Numbered from the stretch's first letter, positions 50,772 through 60,022 are shown. The stretch is 64,000 bases of DNA from Microbacterium croceum (GCF_023091245.1 NZ_JAHWXN010000001.1:2790001-2854000), one strand, 5' to 3'. The notes: generated by a model from the sequence alone, not told the origin. Translations and numbers: made by a program.

Positions 50772-50956
50772 GGCGTCGCGGTCGGCACTGTGACGGGACC
50801 GCGCGACAGACGGTCGCGACCCAACATCTGCGGCAGCACGGCCTGCGTCGAGTAGAGCTGTGCGAACGTCGTGATGCCCGCGAAGAAGAGTCCGGCGATC
50901 AGACGTCGGTAGAGCGGAGAGCCCGGAGCATGACCGGTGTAGGACTCCCCGTTCAC
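50744..50956 (-). pseudogene. N-terminal remnant of an MFS transporter
   Basis: The first about 45 residues ([37 protein letters not shown]) are the start and first membrane helix of an MFS transporter. The rest is unrelated sequence up to the stop, so about nine-tenths of the protein is missing. GTG overlaps the coaE stop by GTGA, showing that an MFS gene once followed coaE in an operon. The 3' break lies near 50820. Confidence 0.75.
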
Positions 50957-51552
50957 CGCGGGTGGATCCGCTCCCAGAGCGCATCGGTCTGCGCGATCGT
51001 ATCGGTGAGCGTGCCGGAGGTGTCGATCACGATATCGGCGATCGCCAGTCGCTTCTCATCAGAGACTTGGGCCTCGATACGCGCCTGCGCGGCAGACTCG
51101 TCCATGCCGCGCAGCGCGACGAGACGACGTCGTCGTACATCGGCGGGCGCGTGCGCCACGACGATCGTGTCCCAGGGGTCGTCCACTCTCGCCTCGACCA
51201 GAAGGGGCACGTCGTAGACGATGACCGCGGACGGATCGGCGGCCAGGGCGGACTCGAACCGGCGCTGCGACTCGGCGCGTACGGCCGGGTGGACGATGGC
51301 GTTCAGCTGCTGCAGAAGCACAGGGTCTCCGAAGACCTTTGCGCCGAGCGCGGCTCGATCGAGCGCACCGTCTGCCGTGATCACATCCGCGCCGAACGTC
51401 TCGGCGATCTGTTGCAGCACGGGAGTCCCCGGGGCCTGCACGTCGCGGACGATCTGGTCCGCGTCTACGATGACGGCACCGTGCTCGGCAAGGCGGCGCG
51501 CGATGGTCGACTTCCCGGATGCGATGCCACCGGTGAGCGCGATGAGAGGCAT
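50953..51552 (-). CDS. coaE: Dephospho-CoA kinase
   Basis: Last step of coenzyme A synthesis: phosphorylates dephospho-CoA. 199 aa with P-loop [11 protein letters not shown] at the N-terminus, DADQIVRDV, and the lid region [23 protein letters not shown] at 51552 is the family start; an ATG three codons earlier (51561) is also possible. The rpsA-coaE-uvrB order is standard in actinobacteria; here an MFS remnant and DUF4126 lie between coaE and uvrB. Confidence 0.96.
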   Translation of the reverse strand: MPLIALTGGIASGKSTIARRLAEHGAVIVDADQIVRDVQAPGTPVLQQIAETFGADVITADGALDRAALGAKVFGDPVLLQQLNAIVHPAVRAESQRRFESALAADPSAVIVYDVPLLVEARVDDPWDTIVVAHAPADVRRRRLVALRGMDESAAQARIEAQVSDEKRLAIADIVIDTSGTLTDTIAQTDALWERIHPR

Positions 51553-51628
51553 GAGGTCCATCCTGGCACGCGGCGGGTTCATCGCTGTGCGGCGTGCCCG
51601 CGAGGTCGGGGCATCCGGGGAGACGCGA

Positions 51629-51660
51629 AACGGGCCGCCACCCGAAGGTGACGGCCCGTT
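51629..51660 (-). terminator. Terminator of rpsA
   Basis: 14-bp arms AACGGGCCGCCACC / GGTGACGGCCCGTT with one mismatch and a 4-base loop, 14 bases after the rpsA stop. On the minus strand the stem continues into GTTTCGC. Confidence 0.75.
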
Positions 51661-51674
51661 CCAGAGAGTGATGC

Positions 51675-53132
51675 TTACGCGTTGCCGCCAGAGAGCTTCT
51701 CGCGGAGAGCCGCAAGTGCCTCGTCGTCGGCAAGCGTGCCGGCACCAGCGGTCTCGCTGGAGAAGGTCTGACCGCCGCCGAAGTCCTCGCCGGCTGCCGC
51801 CTCGGCCTCGGCCGCCTTGGTGACCTGAGCCTTGTGCGCCTCCCAGCGAGCCTGGGCCGCAGCGTACTCCTGCTCCCATGCCTCGCGCTGGGCGTCGAAG
51901 CCTTCCTTCCAGGCACCGGTCTCGGCGTCGAAGCCCTCCGGGTACTTGTACTCGCCGTTCTCGTCGTACTCCGCGACCATGCCGTAGAGGGCCGGGTCGA
52001 ACTCGGTGCCGTTGGGGTCGACCGACTCGTTGGCCTGCTTGAGCGACAGCGAGATGCGGCGACGCTCCAGGTCGATGTCGATGACCTTGACGAAGACCTC
52101 TTCGCCGACGGAGACGACCTGCTCGGCCAGCTCGACGTGCTTGCTGGAGAGCTCCGAGATGTGGACGAGGCCCTCGATGCCGTCTGCGACGCGCACGAAC
52201 GCACCGAACGGAACGAGCTTGGTGACCTTACCCGGCGTGACCTGACCGATCGCGTGGGTACGGGCGAAGACCTGCCACGGGTCCTCCTGCGTCGCCTTCA
52301 GCGACAGGGAGACGCGCTCGCGGTCCAGGTCAACCTCGAGGATCTCGACGGTGACCTCCTGGCCGACCTCGACAACCTCGGAGGCGTGCTCGATGTGCTT
52401 CCAGGACAGTTCGGAGACGTGCACGAGGCCGTCAACGCCACCCAGGTCGACGAACGCACCGAAGTTGACGATCGACGACACGACACCCTTGCGGACCTGA
52501 CCCTTGTGCAGGTTGTTCAGGAACGTGGTACGCGACTCCGACTGCGTCTGCTCGAGCAGCGCACGACGGCTGAGGACGACGTTGTTGCGGTTCTTGTCGA
52601 GCTCGAGGATCTTCGCCTCGATCTCCTGGCCCAGGTACGGCGTGAGGTCGCGGACGCGACGCAGCTCGATGAGCGAAGCCGGGAGGAAGCCACGGAGTCC
52701 GATGTCGACGATGAGGCCACCCTTGACGACCTCGATGACGGTACCGGTGACGACGCCGTCGTTCTCCTTGATCTTCTCGACGTCTCCCCAGGCACGCTCG
52801 TACTGTGCGCGCTTCTTGGAGAGGATCAGGCGGCCTTCCTTGTCCTCCTTCTGGAGAACGAGGGCCTCGACCAGGTCGCCGACAGCGACGACCTCATTGG
52901 GGTCGACGTCGTGCTTGATCGAGAGCTCGCGCGAGGGGATGACACCCTCGGTCTTGTATCCGACATCGAGGAGGACCTCATCGCGGTCGATCTTGACGAT
53001 CGTGCCTTCGATGATGTCGCCGTCGTTGAAGAACTTCAGGGTCTTCTCGACCGCGGCCAGGAAGTCCTCAGCAGATCCGATGTCGTTGATGGCGACCTGC
53101 TTGGTGGCCGGGGCGGTCGTTGCGGTAGTCAT
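51675..53132 (-). CDS. rpsA: 30S ribosomal protein S1
   Basis: 485 aa with four S1 RNA-binding domains (about 35-105, 125-190, 210-280 and 295-365), each with the GxV..I..FGAFVDL-type core, for example KGVVSSIVNFGAFVDLGGVDGLVHVSEL. The C-terminal 110 residues are an acidic, Trp-containing tail of the actinobacterial form. ATG at 53132 is the family start. Promoter sequences probably lie in the 237 bases upstream, where a GATAAT hexamer occurs on the minus strand at 53272-53277. Confidence 0.97.
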   Translation of the reverse strand: MTTATTAPATKQVAINDIGSAEDFLAAVEKTLKFFNDGDIIEGTIVKIDRDEVLLDVGYKTEGVIPSRELSIKHDVDPNEVVAVGDLVEALVLQKEDKEGRLILSKKRAQYERAWGDVEKIKENDGVVTGTVIEVVKGGLIVDIGLRGFLPASLIELRRVRDLTPYLGQEIEAKILELDKNRNNVVLSRRALLEQTQSESRTTFLNNLHKGQVRKGVVSSIVNFGAFVDLGGVDGLVHVSELSWKHIEHASEVVEVGQEVTVEILEVDLDRERVSLSLKATQEDPWQVFARTHAIGQVTPGKVTKLVPFGAFVRVADGIEGLVHISELSSKHVELAEQVVSVGEEVFVKVIDIDLERRRISLSLKQANESVDPNGTEFDPALYGMVAEYDENGEYKYPEGFDAETGAWKEGFDAQREAWEQEYAAAQARWEAHKAQVTKAAEAEAAAGEDFGGGQTFSSETAGAGTLADDEALAALREKLSGGNA

Positions 53133-53271
53133 GTAGTGGGTTGTCCTTGTTGAATGGGAACTCAGGGCTGTGAGGCAACGGCCGCGCACGGCCGACAGCA
53201 TGCTTCACAGCGGATGGATTGGATTGCTCGTCACGAGCGCATGCAAGTGCACGCCACGAGTGACACTTCAG

Positions 53272-53277
53272 ATTATC
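53272..53277 (-). promoter_or_regulatory. Possible -10 element for rpsA
   Basis: GATAAT on the minus strand within TCTGATAATCTG, about 140 bases upstream of the rpsA ATG. It would give a long leader. No convincing -35 is seen. Confidence 0.35.
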
Positions 53278-53369
53278 AGAACTTCGGATGACGATGGGAT
53301 CAGTGTCACCATCGACGTCACTGTGGATAACTCTCGCCGCCCCCTGGCGCATTCCACTAGCGTGACCGG

Positions 53370-53915
53370 GTGCCTCGCCTCCACCCCGCTCATCGCCGCT
53401 CCCTCGCCACCTGCTGCGTCGCACTGTCGGCCATCGGATTCCTCGGATGCTCCCCCGCGCCGGAGCCCGGGCCGACCCCCACACCCGCATTCGCCTCGGA
53501 GGAAGAGGCCTTCGCAGCGGCGGAGGAGACATACCGGGCCCTGACGGCGGCTCTAAACAGAATCGACACTCGGGACCCGGGCACTTTCGAGCCGTTGTAC
53601 GCGTTATCGAGCGGAGACTTCGAGGAGGCAGATCGCGAGGCTTACTCGAAGATGCATGCAGAGGGCTATGTGATCGCCGGCGAGACCGTCATCATCTCCT
53701 TCGAAGGCAGGACGTTTGATTCTACGCACTTGACTGTCGTAGCCGATGTCTGCCTCGACGTTAGTCAGGTCACCGTTGTGGACGCCCAAGGGATCTCGCA
53801 AGTAAGCCCGGATCGCCCAGCCAGATACGCGCTGTTAGTCACGTTCGTAAGCGAAGGCGATCGAATGCTCACAGACTCTGCTGAAGTGAACGAAGACGGC
53901 GAATGCGCCTCCTAG
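53370..53915 (+). CDS. Hypothetical lipoprotein
   Basis: 181 aa. A basic N-terminus, a hydrophobic core and the lipobox IGFLGC (Cys at 27) predict a lipidated exported protein. A Pro/Thr-rich linker follows, then an alpha/beta domain of NTF2-like length (SEEEAFAAAEETYRALTAALNRID to the C-terminus). Function unknown. GTG start. Base composition within this gene and the next is noticeably poorer in GC than that of rpsA. It overlaps the next gene by 13 bases. Confidence 0.8.
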   Translation: MPRLHPAHRRSLATCCVALSAIGFLGCSPAPEPGPTPTPAFASEEEAFAAAEETYRALTAALNRIDTRDPGTFEPLYALSSGDFEEADREAYSKMHAEGYVIAGETVIISFEGRTFDSTHLTVVADVCLDVSQVTVVDAQGISQVSPDRPARYALLVTFVSEGDRMLTDSAEVNEDGECAS

Positions 53916-54706
53916 CTGCCGTGCTGATGAGCGGACTGGCAGTGCCAATAGGCACTGGTTTCCCAACGCTAACGGGCGTGGAAGATCCCAATCCACCAAT
54001 TGGTAGCGCTGCGATCTCGACGGGAAACACCACCCTCACCGTCACGGGCGAGCGCAACACCCCGGGAACGGCCGCGCCGTCGTCCCCCGACAATGTTCAG
54101 GACTCGAACGCCGGCACGCAGCGCCCACCACAGGAACCGACGTTCGATGAGTGCTTGCCTCTCTGGAACACCGGTCAAGAGTGCTTCCCCGCCGGAGAAG
54201 ATGCTCCCGCAGCATCGACGCTCCCCACGATCACGATGAATGATCTCGTGGCCTTCTCCCCGGCCCCGGTCGCTGCCCTGGGCGAACCAGGCAATCTCGG
54301 TATCGCCGGCATGCCGACGAACTTCGTTGCCACGGCGTCCGCGCACACCCGCACCGGCACGCTCTTCGGCTTCCCCCTCACCGTGCGCTTCACACCGGTG
54401 GGCTACGACTTCGACTACGGCGACGGCGATCGCGCAATCCTGACGACAGGAGGGCAGAGCTGGAGCAGCCTCGGCCAGGCGCAGTTCACGCCCACATCCA
54501 CCAGTCACGTGTATCAGGAGCGGGGGACGTACCTGGCCGACGTCGACGTACGCTACACCGCCGAGGTCGATCTCGGCACCGGCTGGCTTCCCGTACCCGG
54601 CGAGATGCGGACCGAAGGCCCTGATCAGGAGATCCGCGTGTTCGAAGCCCACACCGCCCTCGTGGCATACACCTGCGAGCAGAAGCCGACCGGACTCGGC
54701 TGTTGA
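53903..54706 (+). CDS. Hypothetical secreted protein with PKD-like domain
   Basis: 267 aa. A short hydrophobic start (RLLAAVLMSGLAVPIGTGF) looks like a signal peptide. A disordered Pro/Asn/Thr region precedes a PKD-type immunoglobulin fold: VRFTPVGYDFDYGDGDRAILTTGG ... SHVYQERGTYLADVDVRYTAEV. The Cys at both ends of the middle and the final Cys may form disulfides. It overlaps the lipoprotein gene, so the pair is likely co-expressed and works outside the cell. Function unknown. Confidence 0.8.
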   Translation: MRLLAAVLMSGLAVPIGTGFPTLTGVEDPNPPIGSAAISTGNTTLTVTGERNTPGTAAPSSPDNVQDSNAGTQRPPQEPTFDECLPLWNTGQECFPAGEDAPAASTLPTITMNDLVAFSPAPVAALGEPGNLGIAGMPTNFVATASAHTRTGTLFGFPLTVRFTPVGYDFDYGDGDRAILTTGGQSWSSLGQAQFTPTSTSHVYQERGTYLADVDVRYTAEVDLGTGWLPVPGEMRTEGPDQEIRVFEAHTALVAYTCEQKPTGLGC

Positions 54707-54721
54707 GACCGACCGTCACCG

Positions 54722-55236
54722 CCTAGCTGACGAAGCGCAGCACCACCGGCTCGCCCTCATCATCCACGTGATCCGCGAGCATCAGCACGGCGTCTGCAGC
54801 GATGCCTTTCGCCGACGCGAAGGTGATCTGCGGCACCAGGTCCCTCGTGCCGGGGTGTCCGAGGGGGACTCAGTGGGACGACACCCTCGGTCTTTTTCAC
54901 CATTTCCCCTGCGCCGGACTCCGGCAGGCAGGTCGACGATCCCCAGGTGAGCACGGCCAGTTCCTGCTCCCCGATCCGCGCGACGCCCGGAACCTGCTGC
55001 GGTTCTCCGTCCGCCGGCACGATGCCGCCGTTCTCGAGGCCGGGCAGCGTGAGCGAGGCCTTCCCCGCACTCTCCGTGGTGACGGTGAGCTGCACCGTCG
55101 ATTCGGGCGCTGGCGAGCTCCCCGTCTTCGTCTCGCACCCGGTCAACTGGGAGGAGAGCAGCAGCCCGCCCAGGGCGAGTGCGGAGAACGTTCGAAGAGA
55201 AGCGGTCGTGCCTCTGAGTGTCGAGGAGCGACTCAC
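54722..55236 (-). pseudogene. Frameshifted lipoprotein gene
   Basis: The 5' part from 55236 encodes a lipoprotein: hydrophobic leader, LSSQLTGC lipobox, then a small beta domain (VQLTVTTESAGKASLTLPGLENGGIVP, VLTWGSSTCLPES). After VVPLSPPRTPRHEGPG the frame turns arginine-rich and continues meaninglessly. In the next frame, sensible sequence resumes (GTRDLVPQITFASAKGIAADAVLMLADHVDDEGEPVVLRFVS) and stops at 54722. A one- or two-base shift in the C-rich stretch near 54855-54880 explains this. It could be a true mutation or a sequencing error. Confidence 0.75.
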
Positions 55237-55295
55237 CGCCTCCGGTGCAGCACAGTGCCGTCCGCGTGTCGCCCGCCCGTGCCAGACTGTCGTTC

Positions 55296-56228
55296 GTGAC
55301 CGACCGTCTCATGTTGCTCGATACCGCCAGCCTCTACTTCCGCGCCTTCTACGGTGTGCCAGACAAGGTGACAGCGCCCGACGGGTCCCCCATCAACGCC
55401 GCGCGCGGGTTGCTCGATATCATCGCGAAGCTCGTCACCCTCTACGAACCCACGCAGGTGATCGCGTGCTGGGACGACGACTGGCGTCCCCAGTGGCGAG
55501 TCGATCTCATTCCCAGCTATAAGGCGCACCGGGTCGTCGAGGTCGTCGCTGCCGGCCCGGATGTCGAAGAGGTGCCCGATCCACTCGAAGCGCAGATCCC
55601 CCTCATCCGCCAGACGCTCGACGCGCTCGACATCCCCATCATCGGCATCGCCGAGCACGAGGCCGATGACGTGATCGGCACCCTGGCGACAGACGCCGAC
55701 ATGCCCGTCGATATCGTCACGGGCGACCGCGACCTCTTCCAACTCGTCGATGACGCCCGCGACGTCCGGGTGATCTACACCGCACGGGGCATGAGCAATC
55801 TCGAGATCGTGACCGATGCGACCGTCGTGGCGAAGTACGGAGTTCTCCCCTCTCAGTACGCCGATTTCGCGACGATGCGGGGAGACGCATCGGACGGCCT
55901 CCCCGGAGTCGCGGGGGTCGGCGAGAAGACGGCGGCAACGCTCTTGCAGAACCATGTCGATCTCGCCGGGATCCGCGCTGCCGCCGAGGCCGGAGAAGGC
56001 ATGAGCGCCGGCGTGCGTGCGAAGGTGCTCGACGCGTCCGCGTACCTCGACGTCGCACCGACCGTGGTCGCGGTGGCGACGTCCCTGCCCATCTCGGCAC
56101 CGGGCACCCGCTTGCACGCTCTCGACGAGGCAGAATCCGCAGCCGCTCTGGCGCTGGCGGCGAAGTGGAACCTGGGCGGCTCGATGGATCGCGCGATCGC
56201 CGCCGTCACTGCCGTGGCCGCGGTCTGA
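55296..56228 (+). CDS. 5'-3' exonuclease (stand-alone, PolI N-terminal-domain type)
   Basis: 310-aa FEN-type nuclease equivalent to the N-terminal domain of DNA polymerase I, without any polymerase. Metal-binding acidic residues appear in MLLDTASLYFRAFYGVP, CWDDDWRPQWR, EHEADDVIGTLA and VTGDRDLFQLVDD. The helix-hairpin-helix is GDASDGLPGVAGVGEKTAATLL. GTG at 55296 is preferred; an ATG five codons later is an alternative. Probably helps in Okazaki-fragment or repair processing. Convergent with the PHP gene. Confidence 0.93.
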   Translation: MTDRLMLLDTASLYFRAFYGVPDKVTAPDGSPINAARGLLDIIAKLVTLYEPTQVIACWDDDWRPQWRVDLIPSYKAHRVVEVVAAGPDVEEVPDPLEAQIPLIRQTLDALDIPIIGIAEHEADDVIGTLATDADMPVDIVTGDRDLFQLVDDARDVRVIYTARGMSNLEIVTDATVVAKYGVLPSQYADFATMRGDASDGLPGVAGVGEKTAATLLQNHVDLAGIRAAAEAGEGMSAGVRAKVLDASAYLDVAPTVVAVATSLPISAPGTRLHALDEAESAAALALAAKWNLGGSMDRAIAAVTAVAAV

Positions 56229-56255
56229 ACGGCCCCTCCGAGCTCGACCTCAGGA

Positions 56256-57242
56256 TCACCCTGTCCAGGCGAGCAGACGCTCCACACCCCACGTGGTGAC
56301 GATCCGCGCAGCTGGAACACCTGCGCGCTCGGCTCGCTCAGCCCCGTGGTCGAGCAAGGAGAGCTGACCGGGGGCGTGGGCGTCGGAGTCGATCGAGAAC
56401 AGGCACCCTGCGGCGAGGGCGATCTCGATGAGCTCGTCCGGCGGATCCTGGCGCTCGGGTCGCGAGTTGATCTCTACCGCCACGCCGTTGTCTGCACAGG
56501 CGGCGAAGACGGCGGCCGCGTCGAAGGCGGACGGTGGGCGGGTCCCCCGCTCCCCCTCGACGAGCCGGCCGGTGCAGTGGCCCAGCACGTTGACGCGCGG
56601 ATGCGAGACGGCCGCGATCATGCGTGCGGTCATCGGACGGGCGTCCATGCGCAGCTTCGAATGCACGGACGCCACGACCACGTCGAGCTCTGCGAGCAAC
56701 TCGGGGTCCTGATCGAGCGCCCCGTCCTCCAGGATGTCGACCTCGATACCCGCGAGCAGGGTGAATCCGTCTCCCGACTCCGCCCGGACAAGCGGGATCT
56801 GTTCCCGCAGACGCTCGGCGGACAGACCGCGGGCGACCCGCAACCTGGGTGAGTGGTCGGTGATCGCCTGATACTCGTGCCCCTGTGCGCGCGCGGCCGC
56901 AGCCATCACGGCGATCGAAGTCGTACCGTCCGACCACTCCGTATGGGCGTGGAGGTCTCCGCGGAGCCTGCCGCGCAACGCCGACACCCGTTCGGGCTCG
57001 ACATCACCGCGCAGTTCCACCAGGTACTCCGGCACCTTCCCTTCCTGCGCCTGACGGATCACGGCGAAGGTCGATTCGCCGATGCCACGGCTCGCACGCA
57101 AACGGGTCGGGTCCGTACGGACGTCGTCGGGGAGTTCCTGGAACGTCGCAGCGGCCTGACGGAACGCTTTGGCGCGGTACCGTGACGCCCGTTCGCGCTC
57201 GAGCAACGAGGCGATCTCGAGCAGCGCGGCGACCGGATCCAC
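56256..57242 (-). CDS. PHP-domain phosphoesterase with N-terminal helix-hairpin-helix region
   Basis: 328 aa. Residues 1-85 are helical with an HhH-like RASRGIGESTFAVI. Residues 90-325 form the PHP domain with the metal set GDLHAHTEWSDG, ITDHS, GIEVDI, VASVHS, LGHCTG and DSDAHAPGQL. This corresponds to the end of PolX-type polymerases without the polymerase part. It may act in DNA repair or as a histidinol-phosphatase-like enzyme; the substrate is unknown. Its stop is close to that of the exonuclease gene. Confidence 0.9.
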   Translation of the reverse strand: MDPVAALLEIASLLERERASRYRAKAFRQAAATFQELPDDVRTDPTRLRASRGIGESTFAVIRQAQEGKVPEYLVELRGDVEPERVSALRGRLRGDLHAHTEWSDGTTSIAVMAAAARAQGHEYQAITDHSPRLRVARGLSAERLREQIPLVRAESGDGFTLLAGIEVDILEDGALDQDPELLAELDVVVASVHSKLRMDARPMTARMIAAVSHPRVNVLGHCTGRLVEGERGTRPPSAFDAAAVFAACADNGVAVEINSRPERQDPPDELIEIALAAGCLFSIDSDAHAPGQLSLLDHGAERAERAGVPAARIVTTWGVERLLAWTG

Positions 57243-57252
57243 GTCGAGGCTC

Positions 57253-58317
57253 CTAGACCGCCGCGAGCTCGCGGCTCACACTGATCCACTGATCGAGCTT
57301 GGCTGCGGCACGGCCATCATCCACGGCAGCCGTCGCGCGATCGTAGCCCTCCCGCAGGCGCTCGAGGATCGGCACCTGCACCTGGGTCGCATCCTGTGAC
57401 AGGTCATAGGCCACGATCCCTGCGGCCGCGTTGAGCAGCACGATGTCACGGACGGCACCGGCCTCGCCCTGGAGCGTGCGGCGGAGCACCTCGGCATTGT
57501 GCTCGGGTGAGCCTCCCAGCAGATCGGCGAGTTCGGCGAGAGGGATGCCGAGATCGCGAGGATCGAGATCGTGCTCGTGGATGTCGCCGCGAGTGACCTC
57601 CCAGATCCGGCTGTGGCCGGTGGTGGTGAGTTCGTCGAGGCCATCGTCGCCCCGGAACACGAGAGCGGTGGCACCACGGGTACGGAACACGCCCGTGATC
57701 AGGGGCACCCGCTCGATCTGCGCGACACCGACCGCATTCGCCTCGGCGCGCGCAGGGTTGCAGAGCGGGCCGAGCATGTTGAACACCGTCGGCACGCCCA
57801 GTTCAGAGCGCACGGGGCCTGCGTGCTTGAAGCCGGGATGGAACGCCCCCGCCCACGCGAAGGTGATGCCCGTGCGGTCGAGGATCGACGCGACCGACTC
57901 GGGGTTCAAGGTCAGCTCGAGGCCCAGAGCCCCCAGCACGTCCGACGAGCCCGATGCCGAGCTTGCTGCGCGGTTGCCGTGCTTGACGACGGGAATGCCC
58001 ATGGCGCCGATGATGATGGCGGCGGTGGTGGAGACGTTCACCGTGCCGACCCTGTCTCCGCCGGTGCCGACGATGTCGAGCACGTTCGGTGAGACGGGCA
58101 GCGGAACTGCCGCCTCCAGGATGGCGTCGCGGAACCCGACGATCTCGTCGATCGTCTCGCCCTTCGCCCGGAGAGCGATGAGGAAGCCGCCGAGCTGCGC
58201 CGCCGTGACGTCGCCGTTCATGATCTGACGCATCGCCCACGTCGATTCCCAGACGCTCAGATCACGTCGCTCCAGCAGCGAGGTGAGCACATCGGACCAG
58301 GTCAGCGAATCAGCCAT
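57253..58317 (-). CDS. trpD: Anthranilate phosphoribosyltransferase
   Basis: Second step of tryptophan synthesis: joins anthranilate and PRPP. 354 aa. The PRPP loop is DIVGTGGDRVGTVNVST, and the anthranilate/Mg2+ region has KHGNRAASSASGSSDVLGALG. It is away from other trp genes, as is common in this group. ATG at 58317 is the family start; in-frame codons upstream are not conserved-like. Divergent from ctaE across 191 bases. Confidence 0.96.
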   Translation of the reverse strand: MADSLTWSDVLTSLLERRDLSVWESTWAMRQIMNGDVTAAQLGGFLIALRAKGETIDEIVGFRDAILEAAVPLPVSPNVLDIVGTGGDRVGTVNVSTTAAIIIGAMGIPVVKHGNRAASSASGSSDVLGALGLELTLNPESVASILDRTGITFAWAGAFHPGFKHAGPVRSELGVPTVFNMLGPLCNPARAEANAVGVAQIERVPLITGVFRTRGATALVFRGDDGLDELTTTGHSRIWEVTRGDIHEHDLDPRDLGIPLAELADLLGGSPEHNAEVLRRTLQGEAGAVRDIVLLNAAAGIVAYDLSQDATQVQVPILERLREGYDRATAAVDDGRAAAKLDQWISVSRELAAV

Positions 58318-58425
58318 GTGTGCGATCCTATCGGCGCGGGAAAACGTGCAGATCGTTCCGAACGTGTGACCGTCGTGACGGCTTCCCCCGTTTCCCGCGG
58401 ATTCACCGACTATTCGCAGTGTTTT

Positions 58426-58441
58426 CTTAGGGTTACCTAAG
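58426..58441. promoter_or_regulatory. Palindrome upstream of ctaE
   Basis: CTTAGG-GTTA-CCTAAG, a perfect 6-bp inverted repeat in the trpD/ctaE intergenic region. It resembles the two outer parts of a DtxR/IdeR iron box (TTAGG...CCTAA) but is 5 bases too short. It is a candidate operator only. Confidence 0.4.
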
Positions 58442-58508
58442 TCGGCTACCGGCAAAACGAGGGCGCCCGGTGCAAGAATCACGTCCGAGGATCGGCCATA
58501 ATGGAAGG

Positions 58509-59162
58509 GTGACGACCTCAGCGACGTATGCCCCGGCGGCGAGAACCATCAAGCGGCCCAACCCGGTAGCTGTCGGAACCATTGTGTGGCTCGGCAGTGA
58601 GGTGATGTTCTTCGCGGGACTCTTCGCGATCTACTTCACCCTTCGCAGCACCTCCCCCGAGCTCTGGGCGGATCGCACCGAACTGCTGAACGTACCGTTC
58701 GCGTTCGTCAACACGGCGATCCTCGTCCTCTCCTCCTTCACGTGCCAGATGGGCGTGTTCGCGGCCGAGGACCTGCAGCCCTACAAGATCGCAAAGGGCC
58801 AGAAGAACGGCGCCGGTCGCCGTCGCCTCTTCGGCTGGGGCATGGTCGAGTGGTTCTTCCTCACCTTCGCGCTCGGAGCGATCTTCGTCTCCGGCCAGGT
58901 CTGGGAATACGCCCAGCTCGTCGCCGAGGGAATGCCGATCCAGGCCGACTCCTACGCTTCTGCGTTCTACCTCACCACCGGCTTCCACGCGCTGCACGTC
59001 ACGGGCGGACTGATCGCGTTCCTGCTCGTCATCGGACGCGCATACGCCGTCAAGAATTTCCGGCACAAGGAGGCGACCTCCTCGATCGTGGTGTCCTACT
59101 ACTGGCACTTCGTCGACGTCGTCTGGATCGTGCTGTTCGTCGTTATCTACTTCCTGAAATAA
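58509..59162 (+). CDS. ctaE: Cytochrome c oxidase subunit III
   Basis: 217 aa, five membrane helices. Subunit of the aa3-type terminal oxidase. Family sequences are [35 protein letters not shown] and [24 protein letters not shown] at 58509 matches the usual VTTSATYAP start. It opens the ctaE-qcrC-qcrA-qcrB cluster, in which actinobacteria build a bc1-aa3 supercomplex. Confidence 0.96.
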   Translation: MTTSATYAPAARTIKRPNPVAVGTIVWLGSEVMFFAGLFAIYFTLRSTSPELWADRTELLNVPFAFVNTAILVLSSFTCQMGVFAAEDLQPYKIAKGQKNGAGRRRLFGWGMVEWFFLTFALGAIFVSGQVWEYAQLVAEGMPIQADSYASAFYLTTGFHALHVTGGLIAFLLVIGRAYAVKNFRHKEATSSIVVSYYWHFVDVVWIVLFVVIYFLK

Positions 59163-59182
59163 GAGCGGAGCTGATCCCCGAG

Positions 59183-59986
59183 ATGGCACGAGAGAAGAAG
59201 CGCCGTTCGAATGGCCGTCGCAGTCCCCTGGCTGCGGCAGCTCTCATCGGAGCAGGCCTCATGATCACCGGCGGCGTGTACGCCGGTGCCACCGCCGCAT
59301 TCGCTGCGTCGGACACCCAGACCGCTGCGACCTCGCAGCTGACCGTGGAGGACGGCGAGAAGCTGTTCACGGCGAACTGCGCGACCTGTCACGGTCTCGA
59401 CCTGCAGGGCACGGCCAACGGCCCGAGCCTCTACGGGGTCGGCGAGCTCGCCACCGAGTTCCAGCTCTCGACCGGTCGCATGCCGCTGCAGATGCAGGGG
59501 CCCCAGGCTCCGCAGAAGGCGCCGCAGTTCACCGAGGAACAGATCCTCGCGATCTCCTCCTTCGTCCAGGAGTCCGCTCCCGGCCCGACCTTCCCCGATG
59601 ACCACATCCTCGACGGTGGCGGCGATGTGGCGAACGGTGCCGAGCTTTTCCGCGTCAACTGCGCGATGTGCCACAACGTGGCCGCCGCGGGTGGTGCGCT
59701 CACCGAGGGCAAGTACGCCCCGGCTCTGACCGAGACCAGCGCTCTGCACATGTATGCCGCCATGGTCACCGGCCCCCAGAACATGCCGGTCTTCGGAGAC
59801 ATGAACCTGTCGGACGAGGACAAGCGCGACATCATCTCCGCGCTCCTCTTCCAGCAGCAGTCCGTGCAGATCGGCGGATTCTCGCTCGGTTCGCTGGGCC
59901 CCGTCTCCGAGGGCCTGTTCGTGTGGATCTTCGGCATCGGCGCTCTCGTCGCCATCACCGTGTGGATCACGGCGAAGTCCAACTGA
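59183..59986 (+). CDS. qcrC: Cytochrome bc1 complex diheme cytochrome c subunit
   Basis: 267 aa. An N-terminal helix exports and anchors the protein, two class I cytochrome c domains carry CATCH and CAMCH haem sites, and a C-terminal membrane helix (FVWIFGIGALVAITVWI) anchors it. The diheme form wires the bc1 complex directly to the oxidase, without soluble cytochrome c. Methionine sixth ligands are expected in GRMPLQ and PQNMPVF. Confidence 0.96.
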   Translation: MAREKKRRSNGRRSPLAAAALIGAGLMITGGVYAGATAAFAASDTQTAATSQLTVEDGEKLFTANCATCHGLDLQGTANGPSLYGVGELATEFQLSTGRMPLQMQGPQAPQKAPQFTEEQILAISSFVQESAPGPTFPDDHILDGGGDVANGAELFRVNCAMCHNVAAAGGALTEGKYAPALTETSALHMYAAMVTGPQNMPVFGDMNLSDEDKRDIISALLFQQQSVQIGGFSLGSLGPVSEGLFVWIFGIGALVAITVWITAKSN

Positions 59987-60022
59987 CGCTTATTCATCGA
60001 AGAGGAACGTACGAGGAGCACC

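Noticed and set aside
47928..50984. UvrB with a 328-residue N-terminal extension
   Set aside because: The extension is antisense to the DUF4126 gene; UvrB homology begins at the ATG at 50000.
58426..58441. Full DtxR iron box
   Set aside because: The inverted repeat matches only the outer parts and is 5 bases shorter than the consensus; kept only as a generic palindrome.
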